NCBI RefSeq assembly: GCF_016793825.1
Contig: NZ_JAEULM010000036.1
Span: forward strand, 46,937-110,936
Length of the DNA stretch: 64,000 nt
DNA from: Sphingopyxis sp.
GTDB taxonomy: Bacteria > Pseudomonadota > Alphaproteobacteria > Sphingomonadales > Sphingomonadaceae
Direction: 5' to 3'
Under the pieces are notes generated by a model. That model saw nothing but the letters and a program-made list of their open reading frames with translations. It was not told where the DNA came from and made no database searches. This document shows positions 40,211 to 48,637 of the stretch, one piece after another. Every line of letters begins with the position of its first letter. The stretch's first letter is position 1. Both the position numbers and the translations under genes were made by a program.

Positions 40211-41709
40211 GCGAAGACGCCGTCCCCGGAACCGGATGGCAGCGTCTGCATCCCGCGACGCTGGCGTTTGCGATCGTCCGGCTTGGCCCACGGACGCTCA
40301 ACTTCCTGCCCGCGCTCGCCGCAATCGGGATCGCCGGGAAATGGGTCTATGTCGCCCCGGCGCTTCTGCTTTTCCTGCTGGTCTCGCTCGTCATCGCCTG
40401 GCTGCACTGGCTGCGCTTCCGCTTTGCGGTCGGCGCCGACGAAATCGTGATCGAAAGCGGCGTGCTGTCGCGTCAACACCGCACCATCCCCTTCGACCGC
40501 ATTCAGGACGTCAGCGTCGAGCAGGGCCTGGTCGCACGTGCGCTCGGCATCGCCAAGGTGGGTTTCGAAACCGGCGCGGGCGGCGGCAAGGAGAATGACG
40601 CGCATCTCGACGCGATCGGGCTCGACGCGGCGCAGGCGCTGCGGACGACGATCCGCGCGCATCGCAGCGAACCGCTGTCCGCCGCCGCGAACGTTCCTGA
40701 AGCCGCGTCTGCTCCGTCCGGCGAGGACCGGCTGCTGTTCGCAATGGGGCCGCGACGGCTGCTGATCGCGGGGCTGTTCAACTTCTCGCTCGCCGCGCTG
40801 GCGGTGGTCGGCGCCGGCATGCAGTTCTTCGACGGCTTGTTGCCGTTCGATTTCAACATCTTCAATCCGATGGACTGGATCGATGTCGCCGAAGGCTATG
40901 GCCTCGACACCTGGCTGGTGGCGCATCGATGGGTCGCGGGGATCGGAGCGGCGATCTCTCTCCTCTTCATCGGCTTCGCAAGCGGCATCGCGACGATGGT
41001 ATTCGCCAACTGGAATTTCCGCCTGACGCGCGAGCCACGCGCGCTTCGCCGGACCCGCGGCCTCACGACGCGCACCGACGTCGCCGTGCCGGTAAAGCGC
41101 ATCCAGGCGGCCATCCTCGTCACCGGCTGGTTTCGCAAGCGGTTCGGCTGGCACGAACTCCGCCTGCAAAGCCTCGCGACCGACGGCGAGAAGGAAAAGG
41201 ACCATCAGGTCGTCCCCTTCGGCCGGCTGGACGAGATCGATCCCGTGCTGGACGAGATCGCGATCCGCCGCCCCGATGCCGGCATCCCCTGGCAGCACAG
41301 CCATCGCATCGTCGCGCTTGGCGGTTTCGTCGGCGCGACGTGCGCCGCGCTCGGCGGCAGTACCGCAATCGCCTTTGGGCAGCCGATCGGCTGGCTCGCG
41401 GTCATCGCGGCCGCCCTGATCGGGTTGTTCGCGATGATCGGTTCGCGCTTTCATCACTGGAGCGACCTTGGCGACATGGTCGCCATCCGCCGCGGCTTCT
41501 GGAAACCCAAGACGACCTTGCTCCCGCATGCGTCGGTGCAAAGCATCGACCTCAAGACCGATTTCATCCTCCGTCCGTTCGGCCTCGCGACTCTGATCTT
41601 CGGCGTGCCCGGCGGCAGCAGCCTTGCGAGCCATGAGATCCCGGCCATTCCGGTCGATATCGCCCGCGACCTGCGCGCGCGCATTCTGGCTGGCGGCGCG
41701 TGCGCATGA
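40207..41709 (+). CDS. bacterial PH-domain membrane protein (YdbT-like)
   Basis: This 500-residue protein starts at GTG 40207, which overlaps the preceding stop. It has tandem bPH_2 domains, each preceded by a hydrophobic pair. Domain 1 is near 70-115 (FAVGADEIVIESGVLSRQHR), domain 2 near 275-330 (NFRLTREPRALRRTRGL, RKRFGWHELRLQSLATDG) and domain 3 near 420-485 (MVAIRRGFWKPKTTLLPHAS). The operon is PH1-PH2-recJ, with the recJ start overlapping the stop (ATGA). Function unknown. Confidence 0.78.
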   Translation: MSEDAVPGTGWQRLHPATLAFAIVRLGPRTLNFLPALAAIGIAGKWVYVAPALLLFLLVSLVIAWLHWLRFRFAVGADEIVIESGVLSRQHRTIPFDRIQDVSVEQGLVARALGIAKVGFETGAGGGKENDAHLDAIGLDAAQALRTTIRAHRSEPLSAAANVPEAASAPSGEDRLLFAMGPRRLLIAGLFNFSLAALAVVGAGMQFFDGLLPFDFNIFNPMDWIDVAEGYGLDTWLVAHRWVAGIGAAISLLFIGFASGIATMVFANWNFRLTREPRALRRTRGLTTRTDVAVPVKRIQAAILVTGWFRKRFGWHELRLQSLATDGEKEKDHQVVPFGRLDEIDPVLDEIAIRRPDAGIPWQHSHRIVALGGFVGATCAALGGSTAIAFGQPIGWLAVIAAALIGLFAMIGSRFHHWSDLGDMVAIRRGFWKPKTTLLPHASVQSIDLKTDFILRPFGLATLIFGVPGGSSLASHEIPAIPVDIARDLRARILAGGACA

Positions 41710-43472
41710 ACGAGGACTCCGCCACCGCCGCGCTTGGCATCACACGCTCGATTCTCGGCCAGCCCTGGCACTGGCGCCGCACGAGCGCGGAGACGCTGGC
41801 GCCCGACGATCTCGTCACCCAGCTCCTGCTCGCGCGCGGGGTGGCGCGCGACGACATCGAACGCCAGCGGGTGCCGACGCTGCGCGGTTTCATGCCCGAC
41901 CCGTCGCTGTTCCGCGACATGGAAGCCGCCGCCGCGCGGCTTGCCGATGCGGTCGAGGCACGCGAAGCCGTGACGATCTTTGGCGATTATGACGTCGATG
42001 GCGCGACGTCGGCGGCGCTGCTCGTCCGCCTGCTCCGCGCGCTCGACGTTCCCGTCGGCGCCTATATCCCCGACCGGCTTATGGAAGGCTATGGTCCATC
42101 GGGCGCGGCGCTGGTGAGGATCGGCGAGGCGGGATCGAAGCTGGTCGTCACGGTCGATTGCGGCGCGCAGGCGTTCGACGCGATCGCCGAAGCCAATGCC
42201 GCGGGGGTCGAGGTGATCATCGTCGATCACCACCAATGCGGGACCACCCTGCCCGATGCCCTGGCCGTCGTGAATCCAAACCGGCTGGACGAAGACCCCG
42301 ATGCGGCGCTGCACGGCAATCTCGCCGCGGTCGGCGTTGCCTTCCTGCTCGGCGCGGCGCTGCTCCGCACGCTGCGCACACGCGGGTTTTTCGGCGGTCG
42401 TGCGGAGCCGTCGCTGATCGACCTGCTCGATCTTGTCGCGCTGGGTACCGTCGCCGACGTCGCGCGGCTGACGGGCTTCAACCGCGCGCTGGTCACACAG
42501 GGGCTGAAAGTGATGGCGCGGCGCGGCAACATCGGCATGGCGGCGCTGATGGACGCGGCACGGCTGACCAAGCCGCCCACCGCGAGCGACATGGGCTTTG
42601 CCCTCGGCCCGCGGATCAACGCCGGCGGACGCGTCGGCAAGTCCGACCTTGGCGTGCGGCTGCTCACGACGAACGATCCGCAGGAGGCCGCCGACATCGC
42701 GGTCGAGCTCAACCGGCTGAACGAGGAACGGCGCGCGATCGAAGCGGCGGTGCTCGATCAGGCGATGGAAGCGAGTATCGCCTGCGCCAATGCGCCGGTT
42801 GCGATCGTATCCGGACAGGGCTGGCATCCGGGCGTGATCGGAATCGTCGCCGGGCGCCTGAAAGAGAAACTGCATCGCCCGGCGATCGTCATCGCGGTCG
42901 ACGAGACCGGCATCGGCAAGGGTTCGGGGCGTTCGATCAGCGGCGTCGATCTGGGCGCCGCGATCCTCGCCGCGAAGGAAACGGGGCTGCTGGTCGCGGG
43001 CGGCGGCCATGCGATGGCGGCCGGGCTGACGGTCCATGCCGACAGGATCGACGCACTCGGCGCCTTTCTCAACGACCGCCTCGCCGCCGACGTCGAACGC
43101 GCGAGCGGCGACAAGTCGCTGCTGATCGACGCGGTCCTGGCGCCGCGGGGCATCAGCCCGCTGTGGTGCGACGCGATCGAGAGCGCGGGCCCCTATGGCG
43201 CCGGCTGGCCCGCGCCGCGCGTCGCGACGGGCCCGGTCCGCATCGTCGAATCGGGCATCGTCGGGACCGACCATCTGCGCCTGATCGTCGCAGGAGAGGA
43301 TGGCGGCCGGTTCAAGGCGATCGCGTTCCGCAATGCCGAAACCGAACTGGGGCAGACGCTGCTCCATGCCCGCGGGCGCAAGCTGTGGCTCGCCGGCCGA
43401 GCCAAGCGCGACGATTGGGGAAGCCGACCCGCCGCCGAGCTGCATCTGGAAGACGCGGCCTGGGCGGATTGA
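41706..43472 (+). CDS. recJ: single-stranded-DNA-specific exonuclease RecJ
   Basis: This 588-residue DHH-family exonuclease degrades single-stranded DNA 5' to 3' in recombination and repair. Motifs are FGDYDVDGATSAALL (DHH motif I, about residues 95-110), VDHHQC (DHH), then the DHHA1 part with VSGQGWHPGVIGIVAGRLKE and SGRSISGVDL. The start ATG overlaps the upstream stop by 4 bases. A GTG at 41700 in frame would add two residues. It is the last gene of the PH-PH-recJ operon and is followed by tRNA-Glu. Confidence 0.95.
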   Translation: MNEDSATAALGITRSILGQPWHWRRTSAETLAPDDLVTQLLLARGVARDDIERQRVPTLRGFMPDPSLFRDMEAAAARLADAVEAREAVTIFGDYDVDGATSAALLVRLLRALDVPVGAYIPDRLMEGYGPSGAALVRIGEAGSKLVVTVDCGAQAFDAIAEANAAGVEVIIVDHHQCGTTLPDALAVVNPNRLDEDPDAALHGNLAAVGVAFLLGAALLRTLRTRGFFGGRAEPSLIDLLDLVALGTVADVARLTGFNRALVTQGLKVMARRGNIGMAALMDAARLTKPPTASDMGFALGPRINAGGRVGKSDLGVRLLTTNDPQEAADIAVELNRLNEERRAIEAAVLDQAMEASIACANAPVAIVSGQGWHPGVIGIVAGRLKEKLHRPAIVIAVDETGIGKGSGRSISGVDLGAAILAAKETGLLVAGGGHAMAAGLTVHADRIDALGAFLNDRLAADVERASGDKSLLIDAVLAPRGISPLWCDAIESAGPYGAGWPAPRVATGPVRIVESGIVGTDHLRLIVAGEDGGRFKAIAFRNAETELGQTLLHARGRKLWLAGRAKRDDWGSRPAAELHLEDAAWAD

Positions 43473-43597
43473 GAACCGGCAAGCACGGGTCGAAGGTCCG
43501 TTGATTCCGCTGCGGCGCAATATTTTTGCGCGGGCCGACGTCGCTGCGCTTGACCCTATGGACAGCCGAGTCTAAGGCGCCGCTTCACCGATCAGAC

Positions 43598-43673
43598 GGC
43601 CCCTTCGTCTAGCGGTCTAGGACGTCGCCCTTTCACGGCGAAAACACGGGTTCGAGTCCCGTAGGGGTCACCA
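43598..43673 (+). tRNA. tRNA-Glu (anticodon TTC)
   Basis: A 76-base tRNA with encoded CCA. The acceptor stem GGCCCCT pairs with AGGGGTC, the D arm is intact, the anticodon stem TCGCC/GGCGA encloses CTTTCAC giving TTC, and the T arm is CGGGTTCGAGTCCCG. Sequence right after it has no gene for about 550 bases. Confidence 0.93.
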
Positions 43674-44141
43674 GTCAAGCGGTTTATCGCGTTGATTTTA
43701 CTCGATAAGTTGAAATTGCCCTAGAACTGATACCACAAGCGTTCCCACATTCTCCGTGGGGCGTGATGGCATATCCCGGAACGCAACAGGACAGAATCGC
43801 TCCCGCTCCGAGGATTTTTTCGAACGGTGGTGCGCTTGGGTGCGCGATGTCATCTGTCTGCTGGGCTTGAGATCGCCCCGTCCCGCAATATCGGTGTTCC
43901 CGCGTTCCCGAGCACACCGACGCCATAACTCGCTGGCGGTAGTCATTTGCGCGCTTCGGCCGGGCAGAGTCCGTCGGGTCAAGATGAGCGTGCAGCCCGG
44001 CGGGCCAAGGCGGCTGTTCCATCGAGAAAGAGAAGCAGTATCGCCGCTAACAGGGCGGTGTCTGAAAATGCCTTCGCATCGACGGCAATCGAGGCATCAA
44101 TGACGGCCCTCGACGGGCCGTCGAACCGGAAGCGTAGAAAT
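43674..44141. other. gene-free 0.47 kb after tRNA-Glu
   Basis: No reading frame here has an identifiable family or a good ribosome site. The sequence is less GC-rich than the neighbours, with short AT patches (GATTTTACTCGATAAG). It could be a scar left by an element that used the tRNA gene, but I found no repeat of the tRNA end that would prove it. Confidence 0.45.
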
Positions 44142-44155
44142 TTGATCCAGCGCAA
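44142..44155 (+). promoter_or_regulatory. FNR/FixK-like operator of the NO-reductase operon
   Basis: TTGAT-CCAG-CGCAA matches 8 of the 10 defined positions of the TTGATnnnnATCAA site. Centred near 44148, an activator there would place the start of transcription near 44190, and TACTAC at 44181-44186 could be the -10. The distance fits class II activation. The first start codon is at 44223. Activation by an FNR/FixK/Dnr-type regulator under low oxygen or NO is inferred. Confidence 0.6.
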
Positions 44156-44222
44156 ATTCATTGCCGGAGACCTTGCTACCTACTACGACGGAGGGGCGAG
44201 GCCAACTCACGGAGGATGAACG

Positions 44223-44369
44223 ATGTTCTGTCCGGAATGCGGCGAAGTGATCGGATTGGGACCGCTCGACCTGCGGCGGACCCGCCATACTTGCAATGAC
44301 GGCATTGCTAAAATCATCGGGCGATGGCTGCGTACCTGCCTTCGCCGCGCTAAACCCCGGAAGGATTGA
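44223..44369 (+). CDS. small Cys-rich (zinc-ribbon-like) protein, 48 aa
   Basis: ATG 44223 to TGA 44367-44369, with a very good GGAGG (44211-44215) 7 bases before. The 48 residues contain C3 and C6 (CPEC), H22-x-C24 and C39 (TCL), then a basic end (RRAKPRKD), which together suggest a small metal-binding protein. The next gene starts two bases later, so it looks cotranslated. No family is recognised. Confidence 0.55.
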   Translation: MFCPECGEVIGLGPLDLRRTRHTCNDGIAKIIGRWLRTCLRRAKPRKD

Positions 44370-44371
44370 GC

Positions 44372-44710
44372 ATGGCGCTGCATCATTGCGGACCCGGCGA
44401 AGTGGCGCGCCTTGGCGTGATCGATGATTTGGCGACGGTGACGGCGGCGCTCGCCCGCACACCGTCCTTCGAGGCGATCCAACTGGTGGTGCGCGCCGGA
44501 CAGTCGATCGCGCGACACCATGTCGCCGGGTCGATGACGCTATATTGCATCGCCGGGCATATGCGGCTGGGCGGCGATGCGCCCGCCGAGTTGCGGGCCG
44601 GGGACTGGCTGTTCCTCTACCCCGGAACGCCGCACTCGGTCGAGACGGTCGCCGACACGTCGCTGCTGCTGACGATCCTGTTCGACGAAGGCGGCGGAGT
44701 CGCCGACTGA
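44372..44710 (+). CDS. cupin-domain protein
   Basis: This 112-residue single cupin has LVVRAGQSIARHHVAGS (motif 1 with H-H), then ELRAGDWLFLYPGTPHSVET (motif 2 with H). The start is ATG 44372 after GGAAGG, which overlaps the end of the preceding gene region; a TTG at 44366 would add two residues. In front of the NO reductase, small cupins have been seen in nitrosative-stress loci, but the role here is not known. It may bind a metal for sensing or scavenging. Confidence 0.75.
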   Translation: MALHHCGPGEVARLGVIDDLATVTAALARTPSFEAIQLVVRAGQSIARHHVAGSMTLYCIAGHMRLGGDAPAELRAGDWLFLYPGTPHSVETVADTSLLLTILFDEGGGVAD

Positions 44711-44741
44711 CAGGGATTTCTTGAAACGACAGGGGGTTCTC

Positions 44742-46994
44742 ATGGGCGCATATCGCAAACTCTGGTGGACGTTGATCGCGGTCCTGACGGTGACCTTCGC
44801 GATTCTCGGCATTTCGGGGGTCGAGGTTTATCGCAATGCGCCGCCGATCCCGGCCAAGGTCGTCAGCGCCTCGGGCGAGGTGCTGATGACCCGCGAGGAC
44901 ATCATGGCGGGGCAGGCCGCATGGCAGAGCACGGGCGGGATGCAGCTCGGGTCGATCTGGGGGCACGGCGCCTATCAGGCCCCCGACTGGTCGGCTGACT
45001 GGCTGCACCGCGAACTGACCGCTTGGCTGAGCCTTGCCGCCGAAGAGACATATGGCAAGCCGTTCGACGACCTCGCCATCGAGCAGAAGGCGGCGCTCAC
45101 CTATCGGTTGAAGCAGGAATATCGGCACAACAGCCTCGACCCTGCAACCGAGGCAGTGATGGTGTCGGATCGGCGCGCGCGTGCGATCGCTCAGACCGCC
45201 GATCATTATGACCGCTTGTATGGCAGCGACCCGGCGCTGCGCGCGACGCGCGACAATTACGCGATGAAGGACGCGACGCTGCCGAGCGCGGAGAAGCGGC
45301 AGAAGCTGACCGATTTCTTCTTCTGGACCGCGTGGGCCGCGTCGACCGAGCGGCCGGGGACGGTTGCCACTTATACCAACAACTGGCCGCCCGAACCGCT
45401 GATCGGCAACCAGCCGACGCCCGAGAATATCCTGTGGTCGCTCGCCTGCGTCGTCATCCTGATCGCGGGCGTCGGGTCGCTGATCTGGGGCTGGGCGTTC
45501 CTGCGCCGCCACGACGACACGCCGCTCGTCGCCGCCGACAAGGATCCGCTAACGCTCGCGGCGCTGACCCCGTCGCAGCGAGCGCTCGGCAAATATCTGT
45601 TCGTGGTGCTCGCGCTGTTCGTCTTTCAGGTGTTCATCGGCGGCTTCACCGCGCATTACACGATCGAGGGGCAAAGCTTTTACGGCATCGATGTTTCGCA
45701 GTGGTTTCCTTATGCGCTGACCCGCACCTGGCATGTGCAGAGCGCGGTGCTGTGGATCGCCACCGCTTTCCTCGCTGCCGGGCTGTTTCTTGCGCCGGTG
45801 ATCCACGGCGGCGATCCCAAGCATCAGAAGCTGGGGGTCGATCTGTTGTTCTGGGCGCTCGTCCTTGTCGTGGTCGGATCGTTCGGCGGCAACTACCTGT
45901 CGATCGCGCAGGAAATGCCGGACGGGCTCGGATTCTGGCTCGGGCATCAGGGCTATGAATTTCTCGACCTCGGTCGCGTCTGGCAGTTCGCGCTGTTCGC
46001 CGGGCTGCTCGTCTGGCTGGTGCTGATGCTGCGCTGCATGATGCCGGCGCTGCGGCGCGAGAAGGGGGGAGACCGGAGCCTGCTCCTGCTGCTCACCGTC
46101 TCGACCGTCGCGATCGGGCTCTTCTACGGCTCGGGCCTCTTCTATGGCGAGCGCACCCATATCACGATCATGGAATATTGGCGCTGGTGGGTTGTCCACC
46201 TGTGGGTCGAAGGCATTTTCGAGGTGTTCGCGACGACAGCGATTGCTTTTGTCTTTGTGTCGATGGGGCTGGTGTCGAAGCGGATCGCGACCGCGGCCTG
46301 CCTTGCCTCGGCCTCGCTGTTCATGGTCGGCGGGGTTCCGGGCACCTTCCACCACCTTTATTTCTCGGGGACGACGACCCCGGTGATGGCGGTCGGCGCC
46401 GCGTTCAGCGCGCTGGAAGTCGTGCCGCTGATCGTGCTGGGATATGAGGCGTGGGAGCATTGGAGCCTGCGCGACCGCGCGCCATGGATGCGCCCGCTGC
46501 GCTGGCCGCTTATGTGCTTCGTCGCGGTCGCTTTCTGGAACATGCTAGGCGCCGGGGTCTTTGGCTTTATGATCAACACCCCGGTTGCGCTCTTCTATCT
46601 CCAGGGGCTGAACACCACCGCGGTCCATGCCCATGCGGCGCTGTTCGGGGTCTATGGTTTCCTCGCGCTCGGCTTCACGCTGCTGGTGCTGCGCTATATC
46701 CGGCCCGAGATCGGGTTCAGCGAGCGGCTGATGCGCCTCAGCTTCTGGGGGCTCAACGCGGGGCTGGTGCTGATGATCTTCACCAGCCTGCTGCCAGTCG
46801 GCCTGTTCCAGTTCGAGGCGAGCGTGACCACCGGCATGTGGTATGCGCGCAGCGACGAGTTCCTTCAGCAAGACTTCCTAGAAACTTTACGCTGGGTCCG
46901 CACCTTCGGCGACGTGGTGTTCATCGTCGGCGCGGTCGCGGTCGCATGGCAGGTTGTAATCCTCGGCCTGTGGCGCAAGGGTGCGCGAGGGTGA
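44742..46994 (+). CDS. norZ: quinol-dependent nitric oxide reductase (qNOR)
   Basis: This 750-residue protein is the single-subunit NO reductase: an N-terminal cytochrome-c-like extension without haem motif, then 12 to 14 membrane helices. The haem/copper-like site helices carry WRWWVVHLWVEGIFEVFA and FHHLYFSGTT. It reduces NO to N2O with quinol in the inner membrane. ATG 44742 has AGGGGG 5 bases upstream; a TTG at 44721 could add 7 residues. It is in an operon after the zinc-ribbon and cupin genes and before nnrS, under the FNR-like site at 44142. Confidence 0.94.
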   Translation: MGAYRKLWWTLIAVLTVTFAILGISGVEVYRNAPPIPAKVVSASGEVLMTREDIMAGQAAWQSTGGMQLGSIWGHGAYQAPDWSADWLHRELTAWLSLAAEETYGKPFDDLAIEQKAALTYRLKQEYRHNSLDPATEAVMVSDRRARAIAQTADHYDRLYGSDPALRATRDNYAMKDATLPSAEKRQKLTDFFFWTAWAASTERPGTVATYTNNWPPEPLIGNQPTPENILWSLACVVILIAGVGSLIWGWAFLRRHDDTPLVAADKDPLTLAALTPSQRALGKYLFVVLALFVFQVFIGGFTAHYTIEGQSFYGIDVSQWFPYALTRTWHVQSAVLWIATAFLAAGLFLAPVIHGGDPKHQKLGVDLLFWALVLVVVGSFGGNYLSIAQEMPDGLGFWLGHQGYEFLDLGRVWQFALFAGLLVWLVLMLRCMMPALRREKGGDRSLLLLLTVSTVAIGLFYGSGLFYGERTHITIMEYWRWWVVHLWVEGIFEVFATTAIAFVFVSMGLVSKRIATAACLASASLFMVGGVPGTFHHLYFSGTTTPVMAVGAAFSALEVVPLIVLGYEAWEHWSLRDRAPWMRPLRWPLMCFVAVAFWNMLGAGVFGFMINTPVALFYLQGLNTTAVHAHAALFGVYGFLALGFTLLVLRYIRPEIGFSERLMRLSFWGLNAGLVLMIFTSLLPVGLFQFEASVTTGMWYARSDEFLQQDFLETLRWVRTFGDVVFIVGAVAVAWQVVILGLWRKGARG

Positions 46995-46996
46995 CG

Positions 46997-48202
46997 ATGG
47001 GCCGACATACGGCCGGGGGCACCAGCGGTTCGGGGACCGTGGGGGAATCGCCGCTCTGGCTGCGCGGCGGCTATCGACTGCTCTTCGCTTGCGGCGCATT
47101 ATGGGCGGCGCTCGTCGTGGTCCTGTGGGTCGGCGCGTTCGCCGATCGTTGGACGATGCCGACTGCGATGGCGCCGCTCGCTTGGCACCAGCATGAGATG
47201 CTGTTCGGCTATCTGGGCGCGATCATCGGCGGCTTCGTCAGCGCCGCCATGCCCAACTGGACGGGGCGCCCGACGGTGACCGGGTGGCGCGTCGCCGCGG
47301 TGGTCGGCCTATGGCTGGCGGCGCGGCTGGCGATCCTGTTTTCGGCGACGGTGCCGCCGCTGCTCGGCGCGGCGCTCGACAGCCTTTATCTGCTCATCCT
47401 CCTCGCCTATGCGGCGCGCGAGATTTTCGCGTCGGGCAATCATAACAAGCCGATCTTGCTTATCCTCTTTCTGTTCGCCGCCGCTTCCGCAGTCGACCAT
47501 GCCGCGATGATGGGCGCGCTTGCCGACCCGATGCTCGGGATGCGCCTGGGCTTCGCGCTGATCCTGCTGCTGATCGCGCTCATCGGCGGTCGCATCACCC
47601 CCGCTTTTACGCGTAATTGGCTGGTACGGCAGGGTGCCGCAGAAGGCCTACCGACCATGCCGAACCATTTCGACATGGTCGTGATCGGATCGACCGCGCT
47701 CGCGCTCGCGGCGTGGGTCGTCGGTCCCGAAAGCCCGATCGCGGCGGGGTTGTTGATCGCGGCGGGTGCCCTTCAGGTGGTCCGCCTCGCGCGCTGGGCG
47801 GGATTGAAGGCGCTCGGCGATCCGATCGTCTTTGTCCTCCATCTTTCCTATGCTTGGTTGCCGGTCGGGCTCATCCTGCTGGGGGGCGCGATGCTGTCTC
47901 CGTTCCTGCCCGTGTCGAGCGCCGTTCACGCGCTCGGCGCCGGGGCGATGGGGGCGATGACGCTGGCGGTGATGACGCGCGCGACGCGGGGGCACACCGG
48001 GCGCCCCCTGAAGGCTGACCGCGCGACCATCTTCATCTATATTCTGGCTCATTCGGGCGCGCTGCTGCGCGTGATCGCGCCGTTGCTGCCGTTCGATTAT
48101 TTGGCGGTCATCGCGCTCGCCGGCGCGCTTTGGGCGGCGGCTTTCCTGCTGTTCCTGATCGCCTATGTCCCGATGGCGGTGCGGCGGGCTCCCGCAGTTT
48201 GA
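46997..48202 (+). CDS. nnrS: NnrS family haem/copper membrane protein for NO tolerance
   Basis: This protein is 401 residues from ATG 46997, with GAGGG close upstream. Twelve or so hydrophobic segments are visible, with the family features WHQHEMLFGYLGAIIGGF and a late RATRGHTGRPL. NnrS protects against NO by dealing with iron-nitrosyl damage to metal cofactors; the biochemistry is incompletely known. It starts 2 bases after the norZ stop. The longer frame from 46451 is antisense-overlapping with norZ and is not used. Confidence 0.9.
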   Translation: MGRHTAGGTSGSGTVGESPLWLRGGYRLLFACGALWAALVVVLWVGAFADRWTMPTAMAPLAWHQHEMLFGYLGAIIGGFVSAAMPNWTGRPTVTGWRVAAVVGLWLAARLAILFSATVPPLLGAALDSLYLLILLAYAAREIFASGNHNKPILLILFLFAAASAVDHAAMMGALADPMLGMRLGFALILLLIALIGGRITPAFTRNWLVRQGAAEGLPTMPNHFDMVVIGSTALALAAWVVGPESPIAAGLLIAAGALQVVRLARWAGLKALGDPIVFVLHLSYAWLPVGLILLGGAMLSPFLPVSSAVHALGAGAMGAMTLAVMTRATRGHTGRPLKADRATIFIYILAHSGALLRVIAPLLPFDYLAVIALAGALWAAAFLLFLIAYVPMAVRRAPAV

Positions 48203-48213
48203 GCGGAGCGCAT

Positions 48214-48605
48214 ATGGGGCCATCATCCGTTCCCACCATTGTCGCAGTCGATTATGGCGGATCGGACACCGATTGTGAATCCTGCGCTGTCCGTAACCAG
48301 GCCATCTGTTCGAGCCTCAATTTGCTCTAGGAAGAGGACGACGCAACGGACGCGAACATATCCCCGACATATTGAGGCTGACGATCGAAACGACGAGTCG
48401 CCGGCTCACTTGGATGCGCGCCAAAGGTCTGCTCGACTTGCCGTCGCGCCGTGAGGTCGCGATCAATGGCCGCCCGGCGATGGAAGCTATCGCGGGCCGA
48501 GCATCAGTTTATGGCAGAAAACCTTGGATATGGGCCTGTTGCGGGCTGCCGGACCGGACACTGGGACAAATTGCCCCAGTGTCCCTGCTGGACGTTGCTC
48601 GTTGA
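48214..48605 (+). pseudogene. fnr/fixK-type regulator, broken into two pieces
   Basis: Frame 1 from ATG 48214 reads 38 residues that contain the FNR iron-sulfur cysteine pattern C-x2-C-x7-C (CESCAVRNQAIC), then stops at 48330. In another frame, from about 48363, the sequence reads DILRLTIETTSRRLTWMRAK, GLLDLPSRREVAING, AMEAIAG, which is the Crp/FNR C-terminal HTH helix and tail. The sensor/dimerisation middle (about 150 residues) is missing, and the reading frames do not match. This is a decayed FNR, not a small gene. It sits between the NO operon and the cbb3 oxidase genes that an FNR would normally control. Confidence 0.78.
48556..48584. terminator. hairpin between the fnr remnant and ccoN
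   Basis: GGACACTGGG (48556-48565) and CCCAGTGTCC (48575-48584) form a perfect 10-base stem with a 9-base loop. No T run follows, so termination is uncertain; it could also serve as an operator or leader structure of ccoN. Confidence 0.5.
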
Positions 48606-48637
48606 TCTAGGCATTGTTCAAGACCGCTGGTGCGGTG

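Noticed and set aside
43674-44141. Integrated element remnant after tRNA-Glu
   Set aside because: No integrase fragment and no repeat of the tRNA 3' end could be found; only base composition hints at it.
46451-46996. Extension of NnrS into the norZ gene
   Set aside because: The frame is Arg-rich and overlaps norZ in another frame; the ATG at 46997 has a ribosome site and begins the family pattern.
48596-48616. FNR site directly before ccoN (TTGATC near 48600)
   Set aside because: The half site TTGAT is present, but the second half (ATCAA) is not at the right distance, so the match is poor.
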